A DNA stretch of 64,000 bases from Chryseobacterium rhizoplanae (GTDB lineage Bacteria; Bacteroidota; Bacteroidia; Flavobacteriales; Weeksellaceae). The notes beneath the pieces were generated by a model. That model was not told where the DNA came from. It saw only the letters and a program-made list of their open reading frames with translations, and did not search any database. This document shows, in pieces, positions 32,340 through 40,858 of this stretch. Every line of letters starts with the position of its first letter. Position 1 is the first letter of the stretch. A program made the position numbers and the translations under genes. The DNA is taken from NCBI RefSeq assembly GCF_900182655.1, contig NZ_FXTC01000002.1:248001-312000 (forward strand), read 5' to 3'.

Positions 32340-34361
32340 TTAAAGCTGTGTCGGGCTTTCTGGAGCCTGTATTTCGCTTTCTTCTTCTTTATCTTTGATC
32401 TGAGGTGTTTCCACTGCTACCGGCTGATCTTTTTCAGGAATCGTATTGGTAACAGGTTTCTCTGTCAATTCAGGATCCCATGCTCTTTTTCCGAATATTT
32501 CTTCTAAGTCTTCACGGAAGATCACTTCTTTTTCCAGCAATTTATTGGCCAGAGCATCCAGTTTATCCTTATTTTCTTCAAGAATCCTTACTGCTCTTTC
32601 GTACTGATTTTCGATAATCAATTTGATCTCTGCATCAATTTTAGTAGCGGTTTCTTCAGAATAAGGTTTTCCGAAATTATACTCAGACTGGCCTGAACTG
32701 TCGTAGTAAGAAATATTACCAATATTCGGGCTTAATCCGTAGATTGTTACCATTGCCTGGGCTCTCTTCGTTACTGTTTCAAGATCAGAAAGTGCTCCTG
32801 TAGAGATATTATTGAAGATTACCTGCTCTGCTGCTCTACCTCCCAGTGTTGCACACATTTCGTCCAGCATCTGCTCAGTAGTGGTCAACTGTCTTTCTTC
32901 CGGAAGATACCATGCTGCTCCTAAAGAACGTCCTCTTGGAACAATGGTTACTTTCAGAAGTGGTGATGCATGTTCTACCAACCATGAGATGGTAGCGTGA
33001 CCTGCCTCATGATAAGCAACTCTTCTTTTTTCAGATGGCTTGATGGCCATATTTTTCTTTTCAAGTCCACCGATAATTCTGTCTACGGCATCCAGGAAGT
33101 CCTGTTTTGTAACAGAAGTATGGTTATATCTTGCTGCGATTAATGCTGCTTCATTACAAACATTAGCAATATCTGCCCCACTGAATCCAGGAGTTTGTTT
33201 TGCTAAGAAATCTCTGTCTACATTATCATCAAGCTTGATTTTTTTCAAGTGAACGTCAAAAATCTGTCTTCTTTCGTGAAGTTCCGGAAGATCCACATAG
33301 ATAGAACGGTCAAAACGACCTGCTCTCATTAATGCTTTGTCAAGAATATCCGCTCTGTTGGTAGCCGCCATTACAATTACATTGACGTCTGTTCCAAAAC
33401 CATCCATTTCGGTAAGAAGCTGGTTCAATGTATTTTCTCTTTCGTCATTTCCGCCAGAGAAATTATTTTTTCCTCTTGCACGTCCGATAGCGTCAATCTC
33501 GTCAATAAAGATGATCGCCGGAGATTTTGCTTTAGCCTGAGCAAAAAGGTCTCTTACTCTGGAAGCTCCTACCCCAACAAACATTTCAACGAAATCAGAA
33601 CCTGAAAGTGAGAAGAACGGAACTTTAGCTTCACCTGCAACGGCTTTTGCCAATAACGTTTTACCCGTTCCCGGAGGGCCTACTAAAAGTACACCTTTAG
33701 GAATTTTACCTCCCAGTTTTGTATATTTTTCAGAGTTTTTCAAGAAATCCACAACTTCCTGAACTTCTTCTTTAGCTCCTTCCAATCCTGCAACATCTTT
33801 AAATGTCACCTGGATTCTTTCTTTTTCGTCAAAAAGCTTTGCTTTAGATTTACCGATAGAGAAGATTTGTCCGCCAGGGCCTCCACCGCCGCCCATCTTT
33901 CTGAAAAGAAGGAAGTAGAATAATCCCAGAATCGAAATCCAAACCAGTGCAGGAACTAAAATATCCATTAATGCACTTTTCCCTGTTCCGTAATCTTTTG
34001 TAGTTTTAATAACCGGATTGCTGGCTTTTACCTGCTCAAATTTCTGAAGAAAAAGTTGAAGGTCTCCATATTTCACAGAAAAATCTGCTTTAGGAGCCAT
34101 TTCAAAGGCAGAAAGAGGGTTATTTTCTTTTCCGGCTTTGGAAACCATTGCCGATTTTGCTTCTTTTGTTAGGAAAACATCAGCTTTCTCTATGTCTTTG
34201 TATATAATTATATTCTGGACTTTCCCCGCCTGCATTTCTCTAAAGAAACCATCCTCATCAATAGATTTTGCACTGTCACCTCCAAGGAAATTGGAGCCAA
34301 AGAAGAGCAAAAGAGCTATGATTGCAATTGGAAAGAACCAGTTGAATCCTTTATTATTCAT
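32340..34361 (-). CDS. ftsH: ATP-dependent zinc metalloprotease FtsH
   Basis: Membrane-anchored AAA+ protease of 673 aa that degrades misfolded and regulatory membrane proteins. The first transmembrane helix spans about 8-26, a periplasmic domain follows, and the second helix is at about 133-153. The AAA+ module has Walker A GPPGTGKT (228-235), Walker [10 protein letters not shown], and the second region of homology MRAGRFDR. The zinc site is HEAGH (451-455). The C-terminal tail is acidic and Pro/Glu-rich ([19 protein letters not shown]). It lies 21 bp behind rsfS in the same operon. Confidence 0.98.
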   Translation of the reverse strand: MNNKGFNWFFPIAIIALLLFFGSNFLGGDSAKSIDEDGFFREMQAGKVQNIIIYKDIEKADVFLTKEAKSAMVSKAGKENNPLSAFEMAPKADFSVKYGDLQLFLQKFEQVKASNPVIKTTKDYGTGKSALMDILVPALVWISILGLFYFLLFRKMGGGGGPGGQIFSIGKSKAKLFDEKERIQVTFKDVAGLEGAKEEVQEVVDFLKNSEKYTKLGGKIPKGVLLVGPPGTGKTLLAKAVAGEAKVPFFSLSGSDFVEMFVGVGASRVRDLFAQAKAKSPAIIFIDEIDAIGRARGKNNFSGGNDERENTLNQLLTEMDGFGTDVNVIVMAATNRADILDKALMRAGRFDRSIYVDLPELHERRQIFDVHLKKIKLDDNVDRDFLAKQTPGFSGADIANVCNEAALIAARYNHTSVTKQDFLDAVDRIIGGLEKKNMAIKPSEKRRVAYHEAGHATISWLVEHASPLLKVTIVPRGRSLGAAWYLPEERQLTTTEQMLDEMCATLGGRAAEQVIFNNISTGALSDLETVTKRAQAMVTIYGLSPNIGNISYYDSSGQSEYNFGKPYSEETATKIDAEIKLIIENQYERAVRILEENKDKLDALANKLLEKEVIFREDLEEIFGKRAWDPELTEKPVTNTIPEKDQPVAVETPQIKDKEEESEIQAPESPTQL

Positions 34362-34382
34362 TTAGACTTTTTAAAATTTTTA

Positions 34383-34748
34383 TTATTGATTTTCAATTTT
34401 GGTAATGACTGCGTCACCCCAAAGCTCTTCTATATCATAGTACTCACGTACCTGCTTCTGAAATATATGAACCACCACTGAAACGTAATCTACCAATACC
34501 CACATTGCATTTTCAGTACCTTCTACATGCCAAGGTCTGTCCTGCAGTTCGTTTCTTACTTTTTTCTCAACACTTCCTGCCAATGCAGCTACCTGTGTAT
34601 TTGAGTTTCCGCTACATATCACGAACGTTTCTGCTACGGAGTTTTCGATGTTGGAAAGATCGAAGATCATAATGTCTTCTCCTTTTACATCCTGGATAGC
34701 TTCAACGATTTTATCTATTAACGCTTGTTTTTCTGCTGTTTTATTCAT
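34383..34748 (-). CDS. rsfS: ribosome silencing factor RsfS
   Basis: A 121-aa protein that binds ribosomal protein uL14 and blocks subunit joining under nutrient limitation. The family motifs are present: DIMIFDLSNIENSVAETFVI, GNSNTQVAALA, RPWHVEG and WVLVDYVSVVVHIF, with the final YYDIEELWGDA. Length is normal. First gene of the rsfS-ftsH unit, divergent from birA. Confidence 0.96.
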   Translation of the reverse strand: MNKTAEKQALIDKIVEAIQDVKGEDIMIFDLSNIENSVAETFVICSGNSNTQVAALAGSVEKKVRNELQDRPWHVEGTENAMWVLVDYVSVVVHIFQKQVREYYDIEELWGDAVITKIENQ

Positions 34749-34768
34749 TAAAAAAATACTATAATCTG

Positions 34769-34776
34769 CAAATTTA
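34769..34776 (-). promoter_or_regulatory. -7 box of the rsfS-ftsH operon
   Basis: On the - strand TAAATTTG is an exact match ending 20 bp before the rsfS ATG; no TTG at the standard distance. Confidence 0.5.
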
Positions 34777-34811
34777 TTGTTTTTTCTTTACTTTAACCTT
34801 ACTTTTACCCT

Positions 34812-34835
34812 CTTAATGTCTTAAAGTTTTCTTAA
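34812..34835. repeat. solo CTTAA-family repeat upstream of birA
   Basis: This stretch (CTTAATGTCTTAAAGTTTTC, then TTAA) is 23 of 24 identical to the inverse of 9669-9692 beside the GxxExxY gene. It abuts the birA start codon at 34836. Confidence 0.7.
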
Positions 34836-35549
34836 ATGAGCCAACTCTTCTATCTGAAAGAATGTTCTTCTACTAATGACGAAATATCAAAGTTTTTACT
34901 TTACGAAAATTCAGATTTTATCGGACTGCATACTTTTAATCAAACTAAAGGTCGTGGTCAGTATGGAAATGTCTGGACTCAAACTGCCGGAAAAAACCTG
35001 GCTTACACGCTGGCAGTCAATACTCAGAACATCTTGTGCTCTGACTTTATATTCAATTATTATACCGCAATGGTTATCCGGGATTTCCTTGCCAAATTGT
35101 CTGAATCAGAGGTAAAAATCAAATGGCCGAATGATATTATCCTTAAAGGTAAAAAAATCGTTGGAATTTTAATAGAAAAGAAAAAAATTAATCAAAATAA
35201 TTATTTTATCATAGGAGCCGGAATTAATATTCTTCAGGACAAATTTGATGAAATATCCAATGCAGGATCACTCCTGACGCAGACAGGCATCCCATTCGAC
35301 CTGGAAGAAGTTTCATTAAATCTTCATGAATATGTGTCTGAGAAGCTTAAAAACATTCCTTCTGATCAGGAAATTCTGGATGGATTCAATGCAAACCTTT
35401 TCAGAAAAGACCAGATCTCTGTCTTTGAAATTGAAAAACAGCGCCAAAATGGCATCATCCGAAATGCAGACGAAAAGGGTGAACTCTGGATCGAACTGGA
35501 AGACGGAATGCGTTCTTTTTATCACAAAGAAGTAAAATTGCTTTACTGA
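34836..35549 (+). CDS. birA: biotin--[acetyl-CoA-carboxylase] ligase
   Basis: Activates biotin to biotinyl-AMP and transfers it to the biotin carboxyl carrier protein. The 237-aa catalytic-only form lacks the N-terminal HTH repressor domain. Motifs: STNDE, the biotinyl-AMP loop GRGQYGNVW (39-47), KWPNDI (96-101), KIVGILIE and GAGINI. A dispersed repeat directly abuts the ATG, leaving no room for a conventional leader element, so the ribosome-binding context is repeat-derived. Its 3' end overlaps the convergent lptF/G-type gene by 7 bp. Confidence 0.95.
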   Translation: MSQLFYLKECSSTNDEISKFLLYENSDFIGLHTFNQTKGRGQYGNVWTQTAGKNLAYTLAVNTQNILCSDFIFNYYTAMVIRDFLAKLSESEVKIKWPNDIILKGKKIVGILIEKKKINQNNYFIIGAGINILQDKFDEISNAGSLLTQTGIPFDLEEVSLNLHEYVSEKLKNIPSDQEILDGFNANLFRKDQISVFEIEKQRQNGIIRNADEKGELWIELEDGMRSFYHKEVKLLY

Positions 35550-36655
35550 TTGGCTCTTTTGATATACAGATAAAGGGTAAGCGGCAAAAACACCATATTT
35601 GGCAGCCACATGGCTACTGCAGGAGACAAACTTTTATTTTCTGAAACTACTTTCAAAGCCTCAAAAGAAAACACAAAGATAAAGGCCAATGAGATTCCTA
35701 TTGCCAGGTTGATCCCCAATCCTCCTCTTTTCTTTTGTGATGAAAGAGAAAGTGCCAGGAATGTCAGAATAATGATAGAAACAGGCATTGATGTTCTTTG
35801 ATGAAGCTCATTCAGATAAGAATTCAGGTTACTGTTTCCTCTTGCCTTTTCCCTTTCAATGAATTTCAGAAGCTCGGGCGTTGTTTTATTTTGACCCAAA
35901 AGTTCATTAGGGAAAAGTTCTTCCGGAGAGTGCCCGTAGTTTTTCCTTAATTCTATTCCGTTACCGAGTTTTTCGGTATTGTCTTTATTGATTGTTTTTT
36001 CCAGATAATTATTGAGAACAAACTGTTTTTTGGCTTTATCCCAATACACTTCGCTTGCTTTCAGCTCGTAGGTCATTTTTCTGTCTTTATCATATTTCTG
36101 ATAAACGAAACTTGATCCTCTTTTTTCTCTTTTATTCCAGGAATCAACGAAGATATATTCTGTTTTGCTTAGCTGTGAAGAGGCTGGAGCAGTTCCTAAA
36201 ATCTTTTCTTTATTGGCGGCATTATAGGTATAAGCCTCCAGTTCATTTTTCTTGATATTCGCCCATGGAAGAACCATATGATACACCACAAGGGCTATCA
36301 AACCAATAAAAATGGAGGTTACCAAATAGGGTTTTGAAAACCTGTAAAAACTGGCTCCACTACTGATAATGGCTACAATTTCAGTGTTATTTGCCATCCT
36401 GGAGGTAAAATAAATTACTGAAATAAACACCAGAATGGAAAGGAAAGTCACCACAAGATTAATAATCCAGAAGGGATAAAAATGTACCAGGAAATACATC
36501 AGATCCAGCTTCGGATCAATGGCCTTGGCATTTTCTATCCTTGGAATCTTTTGCTGAACATCGATTACCAATACGACTATAGACAATAATACCAGCATGA
36601 AACTGAAAGTTCCAAGGTATTTTTTTATGATATATCTGTCTACAATTTTAAGCAT
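35543..36655 (-). CDS. LptF/LptG family permease
   Basis: Inner-membrane permease (370 aa) of the LptBFG ABC complex that extracts lipopolysaccharide for transport to the outer membrane. Helices lie at about 12-34, 55-80, 98-120 and three more near the C-terminus (about 275-355), with a periplasmic beta-jellyroll between (about 130-270). N-terminal DRYIIKKYLGTF is typical. Motifs do not decide between LptF and LptG. It follows tgt by 6 bp and is convergent, by a 7-bp overlap, with birA. Confidence 0.9.
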   Translation of the reverse strand: MLKIVDRYIIKKYLGTFSFMLVLLSIVVLVIDVQQKIPRIENAKAIDPKLDLMYFLVHFYPFWIINLVVTFLSILVFISVIYFTSRMANNTEIVAIISSGASFYRFSKPYLVTSIFIGLIALVVYHMVLPWANIKKNELEAYTYNAANKEKILGTAPASSQLSKTEYIFVDSWNKREKRGSSFVYQKYDKDRKMTYELKASEVYWDKAKKQFVLNNYLEKTINKDNTEKLGNGIELRKNYGHSPEELFPNELLGQNKTTPELLKFIEREKARGNSNLNSYLNELHQRTSMPVSIIILTFLALSLSSQKKRGGLGINLAIGISLAFIFVFSFEALKVVSENKSLSPAVAMWLPNMVFLPLTLYLYIKRANQ

Positions 36656-36661
36656 AATCTC

Positions 36662-37792
36662 TTATAGTCTTTGTCTAAGAACCGGCACTATGGAGTTTTT
36701 CCATTCGTAGAAATCTCCGGCAATAATATGTTCTCTGGCTACTTTCACCAGATCCAGATAGAATGCAAGATTATGAATCGAAGCAATCTGTTTTGCCAGA
36801 TATTCTTTAGATACAAACAGGTGGCGAAGATACGCTTTTGAATATTCACGATCTACAAAACTGGTTCCAAATTCATCCAAAGGCGAAAAGTCACGCTTCC
36901 ATTTTTCATTTTTAAGGTTCATCACCCCCTGCCATGTGAAGAGCATTGCATTTCTTGCATTTCTTGTTGGCATTACACAATCCATCATATCAATTCCTAA
37001 TCCGATAGATTCAAGGATATTCCATGGAGTTCCTACTCCCATCAGATATCTTGGTTTTTCTTTTGGAAGGATATCTGTCACTTCATCTGTAATTCTGTAC
37101 ATTTCTTCTTCAGGCTCTCCAACGGAAAGTCCACCGATGGCATTTCCTTCGGCACCTGCTTCAGAAATAACTTCTGCAGAAATTTTTCTAAGGTCAGAAT
37201 AAGTAGAGCCCTGAACAATTGGGAAAAGTCTTTGCTTATACCCATACAGTTCAGGATTATCATTTGTCCATTCAATACATCTTTTCAGCCAACGGTGCGT
37301 AAGCTCCATAGATGATTTTGCCTGGTTATAATCACAAGGATAAGGAGTACATTCATCAAAAGCCATGAAAATATCGGCTCCGATCTGTCTTTGAATCTCC
37401 ATTGATCTTTCCGGGGAGAACATGTGGTAACTTCCGTCGATATGAGATTTGAATCTCGCTCCTTCTTCTGTCATTTTTCTGTTACTCGCCAGTGAAAATA
37501 CCTGAAAGCCTCCTGAATCGGTAAGAATAGGAAGATCCCAGTTCATGAATTTATGTAAACCACCTGCATCCTGCATTGTCTCCATACCCGGACGAAGGTA
37601 AAGGTGGTAAGTATTCCCCAGAATAATCTGCGCTTTAATGTCTTCTTTTAATTCTCTCTGATGAACTGTTTTTACACTTGCTACAGTTCCCACAGGCATA
37701 AAAATAGGAGTTTGAATCTTCCCGTGATCTGTGGTAATTTCCCCTGCTCTTGCTTTTCCTTCAGAGGTTTTTTCTATATTAAAAAATTTCAT
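36662..37792 (-). CDS. tgt: tRNA-guanine(34) transglycosylase, zinc-site cysteines absent
   Basis: Exchanges guanine-34 of GUN-anticodon tRNAs for a queuine precursor; 376 aa, normal length. Catalytic and substrate residues are intact: LTDSGGFQVFSL with Asp92, IVQGSTY, GGLSVGEP and MDCVMPTRNARN, with the nucleophile Asp271. Unusual: the canonical Zn motif Cys-x-Cys-x2-Cys just before the YSRAYL(H/R)HL helix is replaced here by LDEFGTSFVDREYSKAYLRH (305-324) without any cysteine, although the later histidine in ASIHNLAF (His340) remains. The enzyme may fold without zinc. Whether this is lineage-wide is unknown to me. Second-last gene of the mannosyltransferase-DUF4296-tgt-lpt run. Confidence 0.95.
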   Translation of the reverse strand: MKFFNIEKTSEGKARAGEITTDHGKIQTPIFMPVGTVASVKTVHQRELKEDIKAQIILGNTYHLYLRPGMETMQDAGGLHKFMNWDLPILTDSGGFQVFSLASNRKMTEEGARFKSHIDGSYHMFSPERSMEIQRQIGADIFMAFDECTPYPCDYNQAKSSMELTHRWLKRCIEWTNDNPELYGYKQRLFPIVQGSTYSDLRKISAEVISEAGAEGNAIGGLSVGEPEEEMYRITDEVTDILPKEKPRYLMGVGTPWNILESIGLGIDMMDCVMPTRNARNAMLFTWQGVMNLKNEKWKRDFSPLDEFGTSFVDREYSKAYLRHLFVSKEYLAKQIASIHNLAFYLDLVKVAREHIIAGDFYEWKNSIVPVLRQRL

Positions 37793-37858
37793 CTTTCTAC
37801 TTTTTTAATTCACCTTGTTATCAGTGATTTCTTACAGGTTAGAAACTCCGGCCGCGCT

Positions 37859-38227
37859 TTACCTCACCAAAGAGGGTACCACCCCGTTCTGTTTCAGTTT
37901 ATCCTTTATGTATTTATCTGCTTTGGGATCTTTTTTCAGCAGTATTTGCTGTGCATCATTGGTAATCCCATCCATTTCTTCTTTGATCACATAGTATTTG
38001 AAACTTTCTACAAAGTCTTCAGATTTCACTTTATGTGATTTCAGGACAGCTCTTGTACCGGCTTCCATATTTTTGTCAGGATATACAAAGATCGCCTGAT
38101 CATTGATCGCAAGATCTGCAATGATTTCCGCCATTATATCTTTATCGATCAGATTTTTAGGCTTATCGATATAATCGCTGCACGAAAGCATGCCCAGCAA
38201 AACGAAAATAAAGATCAGCTTTTTCAT
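37859..38227 (-). CDS. DUF4296 lipoprotein
   Basis: A 122-aa lipoprotein: signal peptide with lipobox GMLSC (Cys16). The rest is helical with the family pattern DKDIMAEIIADLAINDQAIF, GTRAVLKSHKVKSEDFVESFKYY and NDAQQILLKKDP. Found next to polyprenol-phosphate mannosyltransferase genes in Flavobacteriia, by recollection. Function unknown; possibly an envelope assembly factor. It lies 79 bp after the mannosyltransferase gene and 66 bp before tgt, so co-transcription is likely. Confidence 0.82.
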   Translation of the reverse strand: MKKLIFIFVLLGMLSCSDYIDKPKNLIDKDIMAEIIADLAINDQAIFVYPDKNMEAGTRAVLKSHKVKSEDFVESFKYYVIKEEMDGITNDAQQILLKKDPKADKYIKDKLKQNGVVPSLVR

Positions 38228-38306
38228 CAGTTAATTTTTTTATTTTTTATGACCTTATGGAACTTCACATACACTTCTTCTGTCAGAAAAATATTTATGC
38301 TGCGTC

Positions 38307-39023
38307 TCATAGTCTATTGATGATTGATTTCCACTTTAAGTTTAATACTCCAAAAACCGCTTCATGAATAATTCCACCGTTCATTTTGCTTTCTCCTAAA
38401 ATTCTGTTGGTAAATATAATAGGAACCTCCACAATTCTGAAGCCTTTCTTGAATGCTCTGAATTTCATTTCTATCTGAAACCCATACCCCTTTAATCTTA
38501 CATTATCCAACCCTATTTCTTCCAGTACTTTTCTTGAAAAACAGACAAATCCTGCTGTAGTATCATGAATCGGAAGACCTAATACAAATCTTACGTATTT
38601 TGATGCAAAATAAGAAAGCAGTACTCTTCCCATGGGCCAGTTGACCACATTCACTCCTTTTGAGTATCGGGAACCTATAGCCATATCTGCATTTCTGCAT
38701 GCTTCAAACAGCTTCGGCAGATCATTAGGATTATGGGAAAAATCGGCATCCATCTCAAAAATATAATCGTATTTATTTTCAATAGCCCATTTAAATCCAT
38801 GAATATATGCCTTTCCCAACCCGTCTTTTACATGTCTTATGGACAGATGTAAATAGTGCGGATGTTTCTTCTGCAGTTCTTTTACAACCTCTGCTGTTCC
38901 GTCCGGGGAAGTATCATCCACAACTAAGATATGAAAGTCGTCCTCCAATGCAAAAACCGCGGAAATAATATTTTCAATATTTTCCTTTTCGTTGTATGTG
39001 GGGATAATGACGAGTTTTTTCAT
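38307..39023 (-). CDS. polyprenol monophosphomannose synthase (DPM1-like GT2)
   Basis: Glycosyltransferase family 2 enzyme that moves mannose from GDP-mannose to polyprenyl phosphate, 238 aa from the chosen start. Motifs: IIPTYNEKENI, VVDDTSPDGTAE, the metal-binding EMDADFSHNP and IHDTTAGFVCF, ending in FTNRILGESKM. No transmembrane C-terminal domain, as in stand-alone DPM1. I chose the ATG at 39023 (MKKLVIIPTYN); the longer frame from 39068 would contain the TATCTTTG promoter box at 39033-39040 and adds an unconserved basic leader. The mRNA leader would be only about 5 nt. Confidence 0.92.
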   Translation of the reverse strand: MKKLVIIPTYNEKENIENIISAVFALEDDFHILVVDDTSPDGTAEVVKELQKKHPHYLHLSIRHVKDGLGKAYIHGFKWAIENKYDYIFEMDADFSHNPNDLPKLFEACRNADMAIGSRYSKGVNVVNWPMGRVLLSYFASKYVRFVLGLPIHDTTAGFVCFSRKVLEEIGLDNVRLKGYGFQIEMKFRAFKKGFRIVEVPIIFTNRILGESKMNGGIIHEAVFGVLNLKWKSIINRL

Positions 39024-39032
39024 TTCAGTTTG

Positions 39033-39040
39033 CAAAGATA
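39033..39040 (-). promoter_or_regulatory. -7 box of the mannosyltransferase operon, 9 bp before the ATG
   Basis: TATCTTTG on the - strand. A TTG lies 25 bp upstream (39066-39068), slightly too far. Implies a very short or absent leader. Confidence 0.55.
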
Positions 39041-39077
39041 GTTTATTTAACCTTTTTATTTTATACAAAATAATCTA

Positions 39078-39193
39078 TAATTTTGCAAAAATATTTCTCG
39101 GGGATTAAGCGGATGAAACAGAAACTTTTATTCAACAGATCTGGACAATACGTAAAATCGATGAGAGCAAATATTTTAACTGCGGATACATGA
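39078..39193 (+). other. promoter box followed by a 26-codon ORF, possible small gene or leader
   Basis: An exact -7 box TAATTTTG (39078-39085) precedes ATG 39113, a 26-codon ORF (MKQKLLFNRSGQYVKSMRAN...) ending at 39193. The sequence from 39090 to 39240 is less A/T-rich than typical intergenic DNA. It may encode a small peptide, an RNA, or simply be the leader of the DUF4271-hemD transcript. I recognise no riboswitch. Confidence 0.35.
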
Positions 39194-39265
39194 AACAGGT
39201 GACAGGAAAATCTGTGCCGGATTGTGCTATCAGAAGTTAAATAATAAATAATAAAAACTTAAATT

Positions 39266-39934
39266 TTGCCATCATCACAACACTTCATCAATCACGTAAG
39301 AATACCTGAGAATAATGACTGGGTAATCTTTATCCTCGTGGGCTGTATATTTTTATATGTTTTTATGATGAACGTCATAGAAAGGGATGCCAGTCTCAGG
39401 GATTTTCTGCTTCAAAAGTATTTTGATGCCAGCAACAACCTTCCCAGCTGGATCATCACTTCTTGTGTGACGACCCTCACCCTATCTGTTCTGATCTCAC
39501 AGTATATTCCTGTTGTACCGAAATATATTGCCGATCTTCAGCTTTTTGGGTATCAGCTTAATAAATTCGGGTATACTTTGCTGGCTGTGCTGTTTTTTTA
39601 TTTAATAAAATCAACATTTGGTTTTTTATTTTATCAAAGTATAGGGGATGGAAAAAAATGGACTATTTTTTATTTTACCTCCACAAAATTTTATTTTATC
39701 CTTACATTTTTGTTAATAATTCTTTGTGTAGCCCATTATTACTTCCCTATAGACAGAAATAAAATGTTCTTGTATTATTTGTGTTTCTTTTCTTTTGTAT
39801 TCATTTTCAAAGTTTTTTTCTATTTATTTCACAAGAACAAGATTCTTCCCGAAAAATGGTATTATAAATTTTTGTATATTTGCACCCTCCAAATCGCACC
39901 ATTATTATTGCTTTGGAAGTTGTTATTTTTTTAA
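39266..39934 (+). CDS. DUF4271 family membrane protein, TTG start
   Basis: Integral membrane protein of 222 aa with about six helices (20-38, 60-80, 98-122, 137-158, 168-188 and 200-220). The opening RIPENNDWVIFILVGCIFLY is the family's conserved N-terminal block, so translation must start before it; the only upstream initiation codon in frame is TTG at 39266 (next in-frame Met is residue 34). It precedes hemD by 3 bp, an arrangement I recall as conserved in Flavobacteriia. Function unknown. Confidence 0.78.
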   Translation: MPSSQHFINHVRIPENNDWVIFILVGCIFLYVFMMNVIERDASLRDFLLQKYFDASNNLPSWIITSCVTTLTLSVLISQYIPVVPKYIADLQLFGYQLNKFGYTLLAVLFFYLIKSTFGFLFYQSIGDGKKWTIFYFTSTKFYFILTFLLIILCVAHYYFPIDRNKMFLYYLCFFSFVFIFKVFFYLFHKNKILPEKWYYKFLYICTLQIAPLLLLWKLLFF

Positions 39935-39937
39935 TAA

Positions 39938-40687
39938 ATGTCAATGATGAGAATAAAGTCTATATTGGTTTCTCAACCAGCGCCTAGTGAGTCTTCTCCA
40001 TATTTGGATATAGCGAAGAAGGAAAAAATAAAGATTGATTTCCGTCCATTTATCCACGTCGAAGGGGTTGACAATAAAGAGCTCAGAACACAGAAAATAG
40101 ATCTGACGCAGTATACCGGTATTATTTTTACCAGTAAAAATGCGATTGACCATTACTTCAGACTTGCGGAAGAACTTCGTTTTGCCGTTCCGGATACAAT
40201 GAGATATATCTGCCAGTCGGAAGCAATTGCCAACTACCTTCAAAAGCATATTGTGTACAGAAAAAGAAAAATCAGCTTTGGGGAGAAAAATTTCTCAGAC
40301 CTGCTTCCTCTTTTCAAAAAATTCCCAACTGAAAAATATCTGTTGCCATCTTCAGATGTTTTAAGTCCGGATATTGTGAAAACTATGGATGCATCTAATG
40401 CAGACTGGACAAGAGCAATCATGTACCGTACGGTATGCAGCGACCTTACCGATATCAACATTAAAGATTATGATATGTTGATCTTCTTCAGTCCGCAGGG
40501 AATCAAATCTCTACAACAAAATTTCCCTGACTTCAAGCAGGATGAAACCAAGATCGGAGTTTTCGGAAACACGACATTGGCTGCTGCAGAAGAAGCTGGA
40601 TTAACAGTAGATTTAATGGCACCTACGAAGGAGACTCCTTCCATGACAATGGCCCTTGAAAAGTATATTAAAGCACTTCATAAATAG
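39938..40687 (+). CDS. hemD: uroporphyrinogen-III synthase
   Basis: Cyclises hydroxymethylbilane to uroporphyrinogen III in heme and siroheme synthesis, 249 aa. The bilobed family is weakly conserved; visible are SILVSQPAP, YTGIIFTSKNAIDHYF, MRYICQSEAIANYL, PSSDVLSPDI, AIMYRTVCSDL, DMLIFFSPQGIKSL and the final APTKETPSMTMALEKYI. The start could also be Met3 or Met4. Follows DUF4271 by 3 bp and is closed by a terminator. Confidence 0.9.
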   Translation: MSMMRIKSILVSQPAPSESSPYLDIAKKEKIKIDFRPFIHVEGVDNKELRTQKIDLTQYTGIIFTSKNAIDHYFRLAEELRFAVPDTMRYICQSEAIANYLQKHIVYRKRKISFGEKNFSDLLPLFKKFPTEKYLLPSSDVLSPDIVKTMDASNADWTRAIMYRTVCSDLTDINIKDYDMLIFFSPQGIKSLQQNFPDFKQDETKIGVFGNTTLAAAEEAGLTVDLMAPTKETPSMTMALEKYIKALHK

Positions 40688-40710
40688 TCTTTAATTATAA
40701 AAATACCATC

Positions 40711-40747
40711 AACCATCTTTTCAATAAAGGAAAGATGGTTTTTTTTT
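40711..40747 (+). terminator. rho-independent terminator after hemD
   Basis: AACCATCTTT (40711-40720) pairs perfectly with AAAGATGGTT (40731-40740), followed by nine T. Confidence 0.9.
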
Positions 40748-40858
40748 ACCTAAATTTGAACGAAAATTAACATTGAATGAGACGTCTGCATAAATTGCTT
40801 ACTTTCAGAAGGAAAGTCTAAAGACAAACTCTGTTCAATAAAAAATCAAAATATCCGG

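Noticed and set aside
36662..37792. tgt considered as a decayed pseudogene because of missing zinc cysteines
   Set aside because: The frame is intact at full length, both catalytic aspartates and substrate motifs are preserved, and the gene is embedded in a housekeeping operon.
39024..39068. Longer start for the mannosyltransferase
   Set aside because: The extra 15 codons contain the perfect TATCTTTG promoter box; GT2 enzymes begin at the PTYNE strand.
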